64,000 nucleotides of DNA from Serratia rhizosphaerae (GCF_009817885.1 NZ_CP041764.1:3968001-4032000), one strand, 5' to 3'. Positions 16,670-25,981 are shown, numbered from the stretch's first letter. Translations and numbers: made by a program. The notes: a model not told the origin generated them from the letters alone.

Positions 16670-17437
16670 ATGTTCACTATCGATTACAACAGCTACCGTT
16701 CGGTGGCCAGCTTTAACCGCCGTGTGCGCTTTTTGGTGCTGCATTATACCGCGCAAAATTTTGCCGACTCGGTCACCTCGCTGACCGGCAACGCCGTCAG
16801 CGCGCACTATCTGGTGCCGGATCCGCAGGATCCCAGCTACCAGGCGGCCGGGTTCGACGGGCTGCGCATCTTTAACCTGGTGGATGAGCAGGAGCGCGCC
16901 TGGCACGCCGGCGCCAGCCAGTGGGGCGTGCGCAACAGCCTGAATGACACCTCGATCGGCATTGAGATCGTTAATCTGGCCAGCGGTGACGGCGAAGATA
17001 TCACGTTCCCGCCGTTTGAGCCGCAGCAGATTGAGGCGGTGATCCAGCTGACGCGCAATATTCTGCAGCGCTACCCGGATATTTCTCCGGTCAACGTGGT
17101 GGCGCATTCGGATATTGCGCCCGGCCGCAAGAGCGATCCCGGTCCGCAGTTCCCGTGGCATCAGCTGTATCAGGCCGGCGTCGGCGCTTGGTATGAAGAA
17201 GAGACGCGTCAGCGCTATCAGCACCGCTGTTGCTGCCAGGGGTTACCTGACCGGCAGCAACTGTTGGCGCTGTTTGCCAAATATGGCTATGACGTCAGCG
17301 CCGCCGGCGATGACGAAGGCTACCGCCAGCTGGTGCGGGCATTTCAGCTGCATTTCCGTCCGCAGAAATATGACGGCGTAATGGATGCGGAAACCGCAGC
17401 GATTCTGCAGGCGCTGGTGGAGAAATACGTTGTATGA
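16670..17437 (+). CDS. N-acetylmuramoyl-L-alanine amidase, AmpD/AmiD family
   Basis: A 255-aa zinc amidase cleaving the bond between MurNAc and L-alanine in murein or anhydro-muropeptides. Zinc ligands are H25 (V-L-H-Y-T), H146 (V-V-A-H-S-D) and D156 (K-S-D-P-G). A C-terminal peptidoglycan-binding-like domain (about residues 185-252, ending M-D-A-E-T-A-A-I-L-Q-A-L) follows. No signal peptide or lipobox is seen, so it may act in the cytoplasm or be exported another way. It is of the AmiD/AmpDh type rather than classical AmpD (about 187 aa). Serratia is known to carry extra AmpD homologues that influence AmpC induction. Divergence from an S24 repressor suggests damage-linked control. Confidence 0.88.
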   Translation: MFTIDYNSYRSVASFNRRVRFLVLHYTAQNFADSVTSLTGNAVSAHYLVPDPQDPSYQAAGFDGLRIFNLVDEQERAWHAGASQWGVRNSLNDTSIGIEIVNLASGDGEDITFPPFEPQQIEAVIQLTRNILQRYPDISPVNVVAHSDIAPGRKSDPGPQFPWHQLYQAGVGAWYEEETRQRYQHRCCCQGLPDRQQLLALFAKYGYDVSAAGDDEGYRQLVRAFQLHFRPQKYDGVMDAETAAILQALVEKYVV

Positions 17438-17568
17438 CAGCTCGTCGGGCGCGGTAGTCGCGCCCGGTTTTCCTGCCGCGGGACATATTCTTCTACATTC
17501 CCGGTTATCCTTTTTTGTGCTGGCTCCGCTACACTGAGGGTTTTCCGTTATCAGCAAGTGGGCTCACT

Positions 17569-18633
17569 GTGCGTCTGGATCGTGGCATTTCCTCGTTTGA
17601 ACATCTGATTTACCGTCATTACCGCATTGTGCACGGCGTACGCATCGGGCTGGCGTTTATTCTCACCTTTTTACTGATCCGCCTGCTGGAAGTTCCGGAA
17701 GGCACCTGGCCGCTGATTACGCTGGTGGTGGTGATGGGGCCGATATCGTTTTGGGGCAACGTGTCGCAGCGGGCGCTGCAGCGCATTGCCGGCACGGTGT
17801 TCGGCGCCGCCTCCGGGCTGGTGGCGTTGTATCTGGCAATCTATTCATTGCCGCTGATGCTGCTGTGGTGCGGGTTGGTGATGTTTGTCTGCGGCTACTT
17901 TACTCTCGGCAAGCGGCCCTATATGGCGTTGCTGATCGGCATTACGCTGGCGGTGGTGTGCGGCGAAGGCAGCGGCGATATGCAAACCGCGCTGTGGCGC
18001 AGCGGCGATGTCATCTTCGGTTCGATACTGGCGCTGCTGTTCACCAGCATTTATCCGCAGCGCGCCTATATTCTGTGGCGGATGCAGATGGCGGAGTGTT
18101 TTCGCACCGCCGGGCAGGTTTACGGCGCCTATTTGTCGCCGAATGTGGTGGAACGTCCGCGGCTGGAGCTGCGCCTGAAGCGCCTGCTGAATCAGGTGGT
18201 GAAACTGCGCAGCCTGATTGCCCCCAGCAGTAAGGAAAGCCATATCTCCGTCGAAGTCTTTGAAGCGGTGCAGACCCTGAGCCGCAATCTGGTGTGCACG
18301 CTGGAACTGCTGGCCGATGCCTATTGGGCATCGCGTGAAACGCACTTTATTATGCTGAACGCCAAAAAGCTGCGCAGCGCTCAGCTGCTGACGCTGCATT
18401 CGCTAGAGGCGCTGGCGGCGATGATGGAGCACGGCGGCCCCGGTCTGCCACAGCAAACCATTGGCGAGCTGGGGGAGATCTCCGCCGAGCTGAAAACCCT
18501 GATGCAGGAAGCCGGCGGGCAGCACGTTGAAGCGCCGATTTACGGCTATGTGTGGCTCAGTATGCAGCTGGCGCAGCAGTTGGAAGAACTGGGCGATCTG
18601 CTTAAAGTCTGTACCGCCGACAGCGCGGAATAG
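17569..18633 (+). CDS. yeeA: FUSC-family inner-membrane protein YeeA
   Basis: A 354-aa protein aligned with E. coli YeeA: Y-R-H-Y-R-I-V-H-G at the N-terminus, then I-T-L-V-V-V-M-G-P-I-S-F-W-G-N-V and A-L-W-R-S-G-D-V-I-F-G-S, and P-I-Y-G-Y-V-W-L near the end. About six TM helices lie in the first half and a soluble helical region in the second. The GTG start at 17569 gives the family's usual N-terminus; an upstream in-frame ATG adds 18 unrelated residues. FUSC proteins resemble aromatic acid exporters such as AaeB, but the substrate of YeeA is unknown. Confidence 0.9.
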   Translation: MRLDRGISSFEHLIYRHYRIVHGVRIGLAFILTFLLIRLLEVPEGTWPLITLVVVMGPISFWGNVSQRALQRIAGTVFGAASGLVALYLAIYSLPLMLLWCGLVMFVCGYFTLGKRPYMALLIGITLAVVCGEGSGDMQTALWRSGDVIFGSILALLFTSIYPQRAYILWRMQMAECFRTAGQVYGAYLSPNVVERPRLELRLKRLLNQVVKLRSLIAPSSKESHISVEVFEAVQTLSRNLVCTLELLADAYWASRETHFIMLNAKKLRSAQLLTLHSLEALAAMMEHGGPGLPQQTIGELGEISAELKTLMQEAGGQHVEAPIYGYVWLSMQLAQQLEELGDLLKVCTADSAE

Positions 18634-18795
18634 TGGGTGAGATCATTAAGCGTGCGCTTCGGGTTTTGGCCGCGACGCTAAAGTGGGTAAGATAGCGGTA
18701 TTGGGAGTTGTGCCGCACCGCCACAAACCTGTATCTTGAGAACATTGTGGCCGTAAGCAAATGAATCTGTGTATTACTAAAGCAAGGGTATAAAG

Positions 18796-19113
18796 ATGGA
18801 TAATGCAACTAAGCCGAGTTTCCAGGATGTTTTGGAGTTTGTGCGTATGTTCCGCCGTAAAAACAAGCTGCAGCGTGAAATCGTCGATAACGAAAAGAAA
18901 ATCCGTGATAACCAGAAGCGCGTACTGCTGCTGGACAACTTGAGCGAGTACATCAAGCCGGGCATGAGCATCGAAGACATTCAGGCCATCATCGCCAATA
19001 TGCGCAGCGACTATGAAGATCGCGTTGATGACTACATCATCAAAAATGCCGATCTGTCGAAAGAGCGCCGCGAGCTGTCTAAAAAGCTGAAAGCCATGGG
19101 CGAAGTGAAGTAA
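18796..19113 (+). CDS. tmaR: PTS regulator TmaR
   Basis: A 105-aa, highly charged coiled-coil protein matching E. coli TmaR (YeeX). It starts M-D-N-A-T-K-P-S-F-Q-D-V-L-E-F-V-R-M-F-R-R-K-N-K and continues with heptad-rich helices. TmaR clusters at a cell pole and sequesters and regulates enzyme I of the phosphotransferase system. The start follows a purine-rich AAGGGTATAAAG. Gene stands alone with its own terminator. The link to PTS is of note because two beta-glucoside PTS operons occur later in the window, but they are 35 kb away. Confidence 0.93.
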   Translation: MDNATKPSFQDVLEFVRMFRRKNKLQREIVDNEKKIRDNQKRVLLLDNLSEYIKPGMSIEDIQAIIANMRSDYEDRVDDYIIKNADLSKERRELSKKLKAMGEVK

Positions 19114-19127
19114 CCCAACGTTCCCCA

Positions 19128-19161
19128 CAGGCCAGATCTACAGTCTGGCCTGCTTTATTTT
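19128..19161 (+). terminator. Terminator of tmaR
   Basis: CAGGCCAGA/TCTGGCCTG stem of 9 bp (19128-19152) followed by CTTTATTTT. Confidence 0.85.
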
Positions 19162-19266
19162 ACCTGCCTCAAAGTTATGCGCTTTACTCGTTGCCAGCCG
19201 GTGAACCACGCTTTAGTCTGATATTGAAACAACGTTTTAATATTAAACAATGCGTAGGGATCACTC

Positions 19267-20301
19267 ATGACTTATTGTGCAAATGCTTCCCGATATGGCC
19301 AGATGCAATACCGTTACTGCGGCAACAGCGGGCTACAGCTGCCTGCGCTGTCGTTGGGACTGTGGCACAACTTTAGCGATGGTCACAGTCTCTCTTCCCA
19401 GCGGGCGCTGCTGCGTAAAGCGTTTGATCTGGGAATTACCCATTTTGATCTGGCGAACAACTACGGTCCGCCGCCGGGTTCGGCGGAAAGCCATTTCGGC
19501 CGGCTGTTGCAGCAGGATTTTCTGCCGTATCGCGATCAGCTGATTATTTCCACCAAGGCGGGTTACGATATGTGGCCCGGCCCTTACGGCAGCGGCAGCT
19601 CACGCAAATACCTGCTGGCCAGCCTCGACCAGAGCCTGAAGCGCATGGGGCTGGATTACGTCGATATCTTTTATTCGCACCGGGTGGATGAACATACGCC
19701 GATGGAAGAAACCGCCGCGGCGCTGGCGCAGGCGGTGCAGAGCGGCAAGGCGCTGTACGTGGGGATTTCTTCCTATTCCACCGACCGTACCGTCAAAATG
19801 GCGGCGCTGCTGCGGGAATGGAAAATACCGCTGCTGATCCATCAGCCCTCGTACAGCATTCTGAACCGATGGGTCGAAAGCAGCGGCCTGCTGGATGCGC
19901 TGGAACAGCAGGGGACGGGCTGCATCGCCTTTACGCCGCTGGCGCAGGGGCTGCTGACCAATAAGTATCTGCATGGCATTCCGGAGGATTCGCGCATGAA
20001 GCGCGAGCAGGGCGGTTCGCTGAAAGAGAGCATGCTGTCCGCGCGGAACCTGCAAAGCATTCAGCTGCTGAACCAGCTGGCGCAGCAGCGCGGGCAAACG
20101 CTGGCGCAGATGGCGCTGAGCTGGCTGTTAAAGGACAATCGAGTCACCTCGGTGCTGATTGGCGCCAGCCGGCCGGAGCAACTGGAGGAAAACAGCCAGG
20201 CGCTGAACAATCTCACGTTCAGCGCGGCGGAGCTGCAGCAGATTGATGAGCACGTGGCCGACGGCCAGCTTAATCTCTGGCAGGCGTCATCCGATCGCTG
20301 A
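19267..20301 (+). CDS. gpr: L-glyceraldehyde 3-phosphate reductase (aldo-keto reductase)
   Basis: A 344-aa NADPH-dependent aldo-keto reductase matching E. coli YghZ/Gpr, which detoxifies L-glyceraldehyde 3-phosphate and other aldehydes. Conserved parts include A-x-x-R-Y-G-Q-M-Q-Y-R-Y-C-G-x-S-G-L, F-D-L-A-N-N-Y-G-P-P-P-G-S-A-E (catalytic D and Y), I-I-S-T-K-A-G-Y-D-M-W-P-G-P-Y-G-S-G (catalytic K), Y-S-H-R-V-D-E (catalytic H) and S-V-L-I-G-A-S-R near the NADP phosphate site. Start ATG 19267. Single gene followed by a bidirectional terminator shared with the tRNA. Confidence 0.93.
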   Translation: MTYCANASRYGQMQYRYCGNSGLQLPALSLGLWHNFSDGHSLSSQRALLRKAFDLGITHFDLANNYGPPPGSAESHFGRLLQQDFLPYRDQLIISTKAGYDMWPGPYGSGSSRKYLLASLDQSLKRMGLDYVDIFYSHRVDEHTPMEETAAALAQAVQSGKALYVGISSYSTDRTVKMAALLREWKIPLLIHQPSYSILNRWVESSGLLDALEQQGTGCIAFTPLAQGLLTNKYLHGIPEDSRMKREQGGSLKESMLSARNLQSIQLLNQLAQQRGQTLAQMALSWLLKDNRVTSVLIGASRPEQLEENSQALNNLTFSAAELQQIDEHVADGQLNLWQASSDR

Positions 20302-20313
20302 ACGCCAGACGGC

Positions 20314-20348
20314 AAAAAGCCCGCTTAAGTTGCCTTAAGCGGGCTTTT
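20314..20348 (-). terminator. Bidirectional terminator between gpr and tRNA-Asn
   Basis: AAGCCCGCTTAAG/CTTAAGCGGGCTT with A and T tracts on the two sides. The same hairpin with a one-base loop change recurs after the second tRNA-Asn (40797-40831). Confidence 0.9.
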
Positions 20349-20355
20349 CTAAATA

Positions 20356-20431
20356 TGGCTCCTCTGACTGGACTCGAACCAGTGACATACGGATTAACAG
20401 TCCGCCGTTCTACCGACTGAACTACAGAGGA
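20356..20431 (-). tRNA. tRNA-Asn(GTT)
   Basis: 76 nt on the minus strand, beginning TCCTCTG and ending CAGAGGA-GCCA with encoded CCA. The 7-bp acceptor stem, D arm (AGTTCAGTCGGTAGAAC), anticodon loop CTGTTAATC with anticodon GTT and TTCGAGTC in the T loop are all present. Identical in sequence to the copy at 40839-40914. Confidence 0.97.
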
Positions 20432-20910
20432 ATCGTGTGAGCGGGGCGCATAGTAACGAGCCGGACGGGCTTTGTCAAAGCGTCAGAAGGGTTAAACGGT
20501 GCGTTCGCTGGCTTAATAATCGATTTGCGCCATTTTTCAGCGTGTTAATACTGGCTCGGGCGGGTTTTTGCACAAAGAAACCGTGCGGTTATCATTGTTT
20601 GGCGCATTGCCGCTAACGGTTCTGGCTGCCAGGCCGGGGGAGGGACCCAGACGGCGGACTTTCCGCAGATAAGCCGACTTTTAACTATTTTCCAGAGAGT
20701 TAACAAGAAAATAATAACCCTGCTTATACTAATACTTTTTCTTTTGCCTTACTGTTTGTTGGGATTTTTCTGTGTTAGCATGACAGCTTGTTTGGGAATA
20801 TCCCTGATAAACAGGCCGCTGCGCGTTCGCCTGGCGATCTGCTACCTATAACAGCACGTCTGACGGCGCATATAGCTCGCCGTTGTCGGATTTCTGGGAT
20901 TTTGAAAGTT
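20432..20910. other. Intergenic region upstream of the lipoprotein gene
   Basis: About 480 bp with the promoter of the tRNA on one side and of the lipoprotein gene on the other. No gene or strong hairpin was seen. The part near 20690-20790 is AT-rich, as expected of promoters. Confidence 0.5.
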
Positions 20911-21315
20911 ATGAAAAAAACCATCGCAGTAGTAACGTTTTGCGCGTTACTGGCGGGTTGTCAGCAGACTGGCAACCGTCCCGCCGCCAAGGCGGAGCCG
21001 GCGCAAGCCACGGAAGCATCCTCCATGTTGTCAACCCGGCCGTCAGTGAATGTGGGCAACGACGCCGCCCTGTACACCTGCATGAAAGAATTAAATGCGC
21101 TGCAGCAGGTTGCGCCGGCGGCTTATCAGAGCAAAAACGCCGAGTTGAACCAGATTCTGACGCAGGCCAAACTCTATACGCAGGTGCGCGCCAATCTGAG
21201 CAGCGAGATCAACGGCATTCTGGACTCCGGCTATCAATACCGCATCGGCAAAGCCTGTAATGACATTCGTACGGCGTTAACTCAGGCGCTGGTTGAGCGG
21301 GTGGAAAACATCTGA
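20911..21315 (+). CDS. Small lipoprotein of unknown function
   Basis: A 134-aa precursor with a classical lipoprotein signal peptide: M-K-K-T-I-A-V-V-T-F-C-A-L-L-A-G-C, the lipobox L-A-G-C placing Cys17 as the lipidated residue, followed by Q-Q, which favours sorting to the outer membrane. The mature part is a short helical domain with two further cysteines (about positions 54 and 117) that could form a disulfide. ATG 20911 was chosen because it starts the signal peptide; the longer frame upstream has no such feature. I do not recognise the family. Confidence 0.8.
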   Translation: MKKTIAVVTFCALLAGCQQTGNRPAAKAEPAQATEASSMLSTRPSVNVGNDAALYTCMKELNALQQVAPAAYQSKNAELNQILTQAKLYTQVRANLSSEINGILDSGYQYRIGKACNDIRTALTQALVERVENI

Positions 21316-21485
21316 CGGACGGTGCGGTTGGATGACCTCCGCTGTCGGGCGTCATCCTTCTCTCCTGCGCGAATAGACGGCGTAAGTAAAAAAATCGGCA
21401 TAAAAGTGTGATGGGTGTCGCGTTTTTTCCAACAATTGGATAAAATCTCTCCATTGCTACCCACCTGTTCTGGATCTGTTTACTC

Positions 21486-22673
21486 ATGAACGAAGTCGCC
21501 GCTTCCCGCCGCACAGCCTGGCTGCGCGTTGTCGTGCTTGCCGTTTCCGCCTTTATCTTTAATACCACCGAGTTTATTCCGGTTGGTTTACTGAGCGATA
21601 TAGCACAAAGCTTTGCCATGCAGACCGAGCAGGTGGGGCTGATCATTACGATTTACGCCTGGATTGTTGCCGCCGCCTCGCTGGTGTGCATGCTGCTGAC
21701 CAGCAAAATCGAACGGCGTAAATTGCTGATTGGCGTATTTATCCTGTTTATCGCCAGCCATGTGCTGACGGCGGTTGCCTGGAACTTCACCACCCTGGTG
21801 ATTTCCCGCGCCGGCGTGGCGCTGGCGCATTCGGTGTTCTGGTCGATCACCGCCTCGCTGGCGATCCGCGTGGCGCCGGCGGGCAAAAAAGCGCAGGCGC
21901 TGAGCATGCTGGCAGGCGGCACCGCGCTGGCGATGGTGCTCGGTTTGCCGCTGGGGCGCGTGGTGGGGCAACTGCTGGGTTGGCGGATGACCTTTATCGG
22001 CATCGCGGTGGCGGCGACGCTGGCGTTGCTGATGCTGTGGCGGCTGTTGCCGGTGCTGAAGAGCGAGCATTCCGGTTCGTTGGCCAGCGTACCGGTACTG
22101 TTCAAGCGCCCGGCGCTGGTCAGCCTGTATATGCTGACCATCATTGTGGTGACGGCGCACTTTACCGCTTACAGCTATATCGAGCCGTTTATCCAGCGGG
22201 TGGCCGGCCTGAGCGATAACTTCACCACGCTGATGCTGCTGTTGTTCGGCGCGACCGGCATTATCGGCAGCCTGCTGTTCAGCCGCTACAGCGAACGCTT
22301 CCCGTCCGGGCTGTTTATCAGCGCGATCGGTCTGCTGGCGGTGTGCCTGCTGCTGCTGCTGCCGGCCGCCGACAGTGAGCTGCACCTGACGCTGCTGTGC
22401 GCGTTCTGGGGGATGGCGATTATGGCTATCGGCCTGTCGATGCAGGCGAAAGTGCTGAGCCTGGCACCGGACGCCACCGACGTTGCGATGTCGATTTACT
22501 CCGGGTTGTATAACCTGGGCATCGGCGGCGGGGCGCTGCTGGGCAACCAGGTCAGCCTGCACCTTGGCATGCCGAGCATCGGCCTGGTGGGCGCGCCGCT
22601 GGCGCTGATTGCGCTGGGGTGGTGCGTACTGAACTTCTACCGCAGCGAGCGCCTGCAGCATCACCGCGCCTGA
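21486..22673 (+). CDS. sotB: Sugar efflux transporter SotB
   Basis: A 395-aa, 12-TM MFS exporter matching E. coli SotB (YdeA), which exports arabinose and related sugars. The match covers the whole length: F-I-F-N-T-T-E-F-[IV]-P-V-G-L-L-S-D-I-A-Q-S-F near the start, K-I-E-R-R-K-L-L-I in the loop 2-3, P-L-G-R-V-V-G-Q in TM5, T-A-Y-S-Y-I-E-P-F and A-P-D-A-T-D-V-A-M-S-I near the end. Start ATG 21486. A stem GGATGAC/GTCATCC (21330-21357) between this gene and the lipoprotein gene may terminate the latter. Single gene. Confidence 0.92.
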   Translation: MNEVAASRRTAWLRVVVLAVSAFIFNTTEFIPVGLLSDIAQSFAMQTEQVGLIITIYAWIVAAASLVCMLLTSKIERRKLLIGVFILFIASHVLTAVAWNFTTLVISRAGVALAHSVFWSITASLAIRVAPAGKKAQALSMLAGGTALAMVLGLPLGRVVGQLLGWRMTFIGIAVAATLALLMLWRLLPVLKSEHSGSLASVPVLFKRPALVSLYMLTIIVVTAHFTAYSYIEPFIQRVAGLSDNFTTLMLLLFGATGIIGSLLFSRYSERFPSGLFISAIGLLAVCLLLLLPAADSELHLTLLCAFWGMAIMAIGLSMQAKVLSLAPDATDVAMSIYSGLYNLGIGGGALLGNQVSLHLGMPSIGLVGAPLALIALGWCVLNFYRSERLQHHRA

Positions 22674-22852
22674 GCCGCACAGACCGGCTGGCGAACCCCC
22701 TTCGTCAGCCGGTTAAATTTTCCCCCAGCCAAACCGCATCCCCGCAGTTTTTTATGCTTAATTAATTTCTTTAGCCTGCTAATTAAAAATTTAACTCCGT
22801 CCGCGAATCATTAGCATAGACAGCCTATGTCAATGTTATCGAGAGGTTGCGG

Positions 22853-24271
22853 GTGAGTGATACTTTTGTGATGGATAACCGGCGGGTCGATGCGCAATCG
22901 CCGATTCATGAGCAGGACCTGTCGGCCAGAATCGATGCGCGACCCGCCTCGGCCGGGCTATGGCGCTTTATTACCCTATTGTCGTTAGGCGGTTTTTTTG
23001 AGCTGTACGATCTGTTTCAGACCGGCTATATCAGTGGCGCAATGATCGCCGAAGGCATTTTCCATCTCGGCGCCGACGGCGTGTTCGGCGTTTCCGATCA
23101 GGCGGCGTTTGCCTCGGTGACCTTTCTTGGCCTGTTTGTCGGCGCTAGCCTGCTGAGCCCGTATGCCGACCGCTTCGGGCGGCGGGCGACCTTTATGTTT
23201 GCGCTGGCCTGGTACGGCGCATTTTCGCTGCTGCTGGCGCTGCAAAATCAGGCGGAATGGATATTGCTGATGCGCTTTCTGGTCGGCGTCGGCCTGGGCA
23301 TTGAGCTGGTAACCATCGACACCTATCTCACCGAATGGATCCCGGCGCATTTACGCACCCGCGCGTTCGCCTTTGCTTTCTTTATCCAGTTTTTATCGGT
23401 GCCGGCGGTGGCGCTGATGTCATGGTGGCTGGTGCCACAGACCATTTTCGGGCTGACCGGCTGGCGCTACGTGGTGATTATCGGCGCGCTGGCCTCGCTG
23501 GTGATTTGGCTGGTGCGTAAAGGCCTGCCGGAGTCGGCGCGCTGGTTGGTGCAGCAGCGGCGCTACGGCGAGGCGCGGCAGGTGATGGCGGCGATGGAGC
23601 GGCGCTGCGGCGTGACGGACGCGCCGCCGTTTCCGCAGCGCGACGCGCCGGCGGCGGAAGAGGGGCGACAGGGGCGGTTTCGCGATATCTGGTCGCCGCG
23701 CTACCGCGGCCGTACGCTGATGCTGGTAGTGATGAACTTCTTCCAGGCGATTGGCTTTTTCGGCTTCGGCAACTGGCTGCCGGCGCTGCTGTCCGGCAAA
23801 GGCGCTTCGGTGACCCACAGCCTGTTGTATGCGTTTTTTATCACGCTGGCCTATCCGTTGGGCTCATTAATCTGCAGCCGCTTTGCCGACCGGATGGAAA
23901 ACAAGTGGCAAATTGTTCTTTCCTGCCTGGTGACGGTCATTTTCGGCTCGCTGTTCGCCTGGCAGAGCAACCCGCTGTGGCTGGTGCTGTGCGGTATTTT
24001 CATCACCTGGTCGAACGCCTGGCTGACCTACAGTTACCACTCTTATCAGTCGGAAGTGTTTCCCACCTTTATCCGCGCCCGCGCGGTGGGTTTCTGCTAC
24101 TCTTTCAGCCGCTTATCGACGGCGTTCAGCAGCATTATTATCGGCGTGATCCTGCAGTACGGCGGGTCGGCCGGCGTCATCGGCTTTATCGTCTTCAGCA
24201 TGCTGATGGTGATGGGGGTGATTGGCATTTTCGGGCCGAAGACCCGCGGCCGCGACCTGGAAGCGATTTAA
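22853..24271 (+). CDS. MFS transporter, sugar-porter-like
   Basis: A 472-aa, 12-TM major facilitator of the sugar porter/metabolite:H+ symporter type. Motifs are G-G-F-F-E-L-Y-D-L-F-Q-T-G in TM1, A-D-R-F-G-R-R in loop 2-3, G-L-P-E-S-A-R-W-L before the central loop, and a second S-R-F-A-D-R-M in loop 8-9. The GTG at 22853 with GAGAGG upstream is the likely start. A long acidic/basic central loop (about residues 225-275) separates the halves. It resembles YdjE/NiaP-like carriers more than ShiA. Substrate unknown. It is convergent with amn over a shared terminator. Confidence 0.82.
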   Translation: MSDTFVMDNRRVDAQSPIHEQDLSARIDARPASAGLWRFITLLSLGGFFELYDLFQTGYISGAMIAEGIFHLGADGVFGVSDQAAFASVTFLGLFVGASLLSPYADRFGRRATFMFALAWYGAFSLLLALQNQAEWILLMRFLVGVGLGIELVTIDTYLTEWIPAHLRTRAFAFAFFIQFLSVPAVALMSWWLVPQTIFGLTGWRYVVIIGALASLVIWLVRKGLPESARWLVQQRRYGEARQVMAAMERRCGVTDAPPFPQRDAPAAEEGRQGRFRDIWSPRYRGRTLMLVVMNFFQAIGFFGFGNWLPALLSGKGASVTHSLLYAFFITLAYPLGSLICSRFADRMENKWQIVLSCLVTVIFGSLFAWQSNPLWLVLCGIFITWSNAWLTYSYHSYQSEVFPTFIRARAVGFCYSFSRLSTAFSSIIIGVILQYGGSAGVIGFIVFSMLMVMGVIGIFGPKTRGRDLEAI

Positions 24272-24285
24272 ACGCAGATAAAAAC

Positions 24286-24312
24286 AAACGGCCCGGATGT
24301 TCCGGGCCGTTT
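24286..24312. terminator. Bidirectional terminator between the MFS gene and amn
   Basis: AAACGGCCCGGA/TCCGGGCCGTTT with a 3-nt loop, a 12-bp perfect stem between convergent genes. Confidence 0.88.
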
Positions 24313-24316
24313 ACCG

Positions 24317-25777
24317 TCAGCGGAACGGTGGCTCGTTAAAGGTGCGCAGCTTGCGGGAGTGCAGCCGTTCGCCTTCGGCGCGCAGCAGATCGATGGCGCG
24401 GATGCCGATCTGCAGGTGCTCGGAGATCGCCCCCTCATAAAAACGGTTGGCCTGCCCCGGCAGCTTGATCTCGCCGTGCAGCGGCTTGTCGGAAACGCAC
24501 AGCAGCGTGCCGTAAGGCACGCGGAAGCGGTAGCCCTGAGCGGCGATGGTGGCGCTTTCCATATCGACCGCCACCGCGCGGCTGAGGTTAAAGCGCAGCG
24601 CCGAGGCGGCGTAGCGCAGCTCCCAGTTGCGGTCATCGGTGGTGACCACCGTGCCGGTGCGCAGCCGCTGTTTGACCTCTTCGCCCGGCATGCCGCTGAC
24701 CTGTTTGGTGGCGTCGTACAGCGCCCTTTGTACCTCAGCGATGCTGGGGATCGGGATATCCGGCGGTAGTACCGCATCCAGCACGTGGTCGTCGCGCAGG
24801 TAGGCGTGCGCCAGTACGTAATCGCCAATCGACTGGCTTTCACGCAGGCCGCCGCAGTGGCCGATCATCAGCCAGGCGTTCGGCCGCAGCACCGCCAGAT
24901 GGTCGCAGATGGTTTTGGCGTTGGAAGGGCCGACGCCGATATTAATCAGCGTAATACCCTGACCGTTGGCGCCAATCAGGTGGTAGGCCGGCATCTGGTT
25001 GTTTTTCCATGCCAGATCGGACACGGCCTGCTCCGGCGACAGGGTATCGGCGGTGATGTAGATACCGCCGGCGCAGGAGAGCGCCTGATACGGGCTGTCC
25101 GGATCGGCGATCTCGCTGCAGGCCCAGCGGACAAATTCGTCCACATAGCGGGTGTAGTTGGTGAACAGCACAAACTGCTGGAAGTGTTCCACCGGCGTGC
25201 CGGTGTAGTGGCGCAGGCGCGCCAGAGAGAAGTCGGCGCGTAGCGCGTCGAAGTGCGACAGCGGGAAGGTGTCGCTGGCCTGAGACAGACCGTCGGCGGT
25301 GTCATCGCCGATCTGCGCCAGCTCCGGCACCGGAAAGTGTTGCGCCAGCCCGGCGCTCATCGAACGATCCAGCTCCAGCGTAGAGCCGTCTATCACATAC
25401 GGATAGGGGATTTCACGCTGCGAGGGCGCCACCTCGATGGCGGCGCCGTATTCTTCCACCAGCAGCGTCAGTTGGTCTTCCAGGTAGTGGCGGAATAGCG
25501 CCGGCCGCGTCACGCTGGTGGTGTAGCAGCCGGGATGGGTGAAGCGGCCATAGGCGCGGGTTTTCTTTTCGCTGGGGGCGGTGCCGTGCCAGCTGACGCG
25601 CAGCTCCGGGTAGACAAACAGCCCGGCGGCCCGCGCCTGTGCGTCCGGCAGCGTGCTGTTATCAATAAAATCACCGATCGCCGTACGCAGCGCTTCGACC
25701 GCGCCCTGGTAGAGGGCTTCCAACTGATCCAGCGCGTCTGCGACCGCGTGGTGACTGCCTGTTTTGCTATGAGCCAT
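24317..25777 (-). CDS. amn: AMP nucleosidase
   Basis: A 486-aa cytoplasmic enzyme hydrolysing AMP to adenine and ribose 5-phosphate. It has the N-terminal AMP nucleosidase domain (P-E-L-R-V-S-W-H-G, F-T-H-P-G-C-Y-T-T-S-V-T-R-P) and a C-terminal nucleoside-phosphorylase fold (L-I-N-I-G-V-G-P-S-N-A-K-T, G-H-C-G-G-L-R, A-V-D-M-E-S-A-T). Length fits the E. coli enzyme (484 aa). Start ATG 25775-25777. The amn-yeeO neighbourhood near asn tRNAs matches the E. coli layout. In E. coli its expression is phosphate-controlled; I did not find a clear Pho box. Confidence 0.95.
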   Translation of the reverse strand: MAHSKTGSHHAVADALDQLEALYQGAVEALRTAIGDFIDNSTLPDAQARAAGLFVYPELRVSWHGTAPSEKKTRAYGRFTHPGCYTTSVTRPALFRHYLEDQLTLLVEEYGAAIEVAPSQREIPYPYVIDGSTLELDRSMSAGLAQHFPVPELAQIGDDTADGLSQASDTFPLSHFDALRADFSLARLRHYTGTPVEHFQQFVLFTNYTRYVDEFVRWACSEIADPDSPYQALSCAGGIYITADTLSPEQAVSDLAWKNNQMPAYHLIGANGQGITLINIGVGPSNAKTICDHLAVLRPNAWLMIGHCGGLRESQSIGDYVLAHAYLRDDHVLDAVLPPDIPIPSIAEVQRALYDATKQVSGMPGEEVKQRLRTGTVVTTDDRNWELRYAASALRFNLSRAVAVDMESATIAAQGYRFRVPYGTLLCVSDKPLHGEIKLPGQANRFYEGAISEHLQIGIRAIDLLRAEGERLHSRKLRTFNEPPFR

Positions 25778-25981
25778 AGTACCTCTGAACGTGTTGATGT
25801 CCGACTGCGGGTATTGTTAGAAAGTAGCATATTCTCAATATGTTACAAATCCATATCAGCGCCGTGGCGCAGGGCGTCGGCCCGCCTGCGCCCGGCATGC
25901 GCAATCAGCACAAAAAACTTTGCAGGATCGGCAGGGATCAAACATGATTTAAAACAGAGTTTCGTTTTATGCCATGGAGCA

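Noticed and set aside
22853..24271. Shikimate transporter ShiA, expected next to amn from the E. coli order
   Set aside because: The protein is longer than ShiA and its motifs (long central loop, second S-R-F-A-D-R motif) fit YdjE/NiaP-type carriers better.
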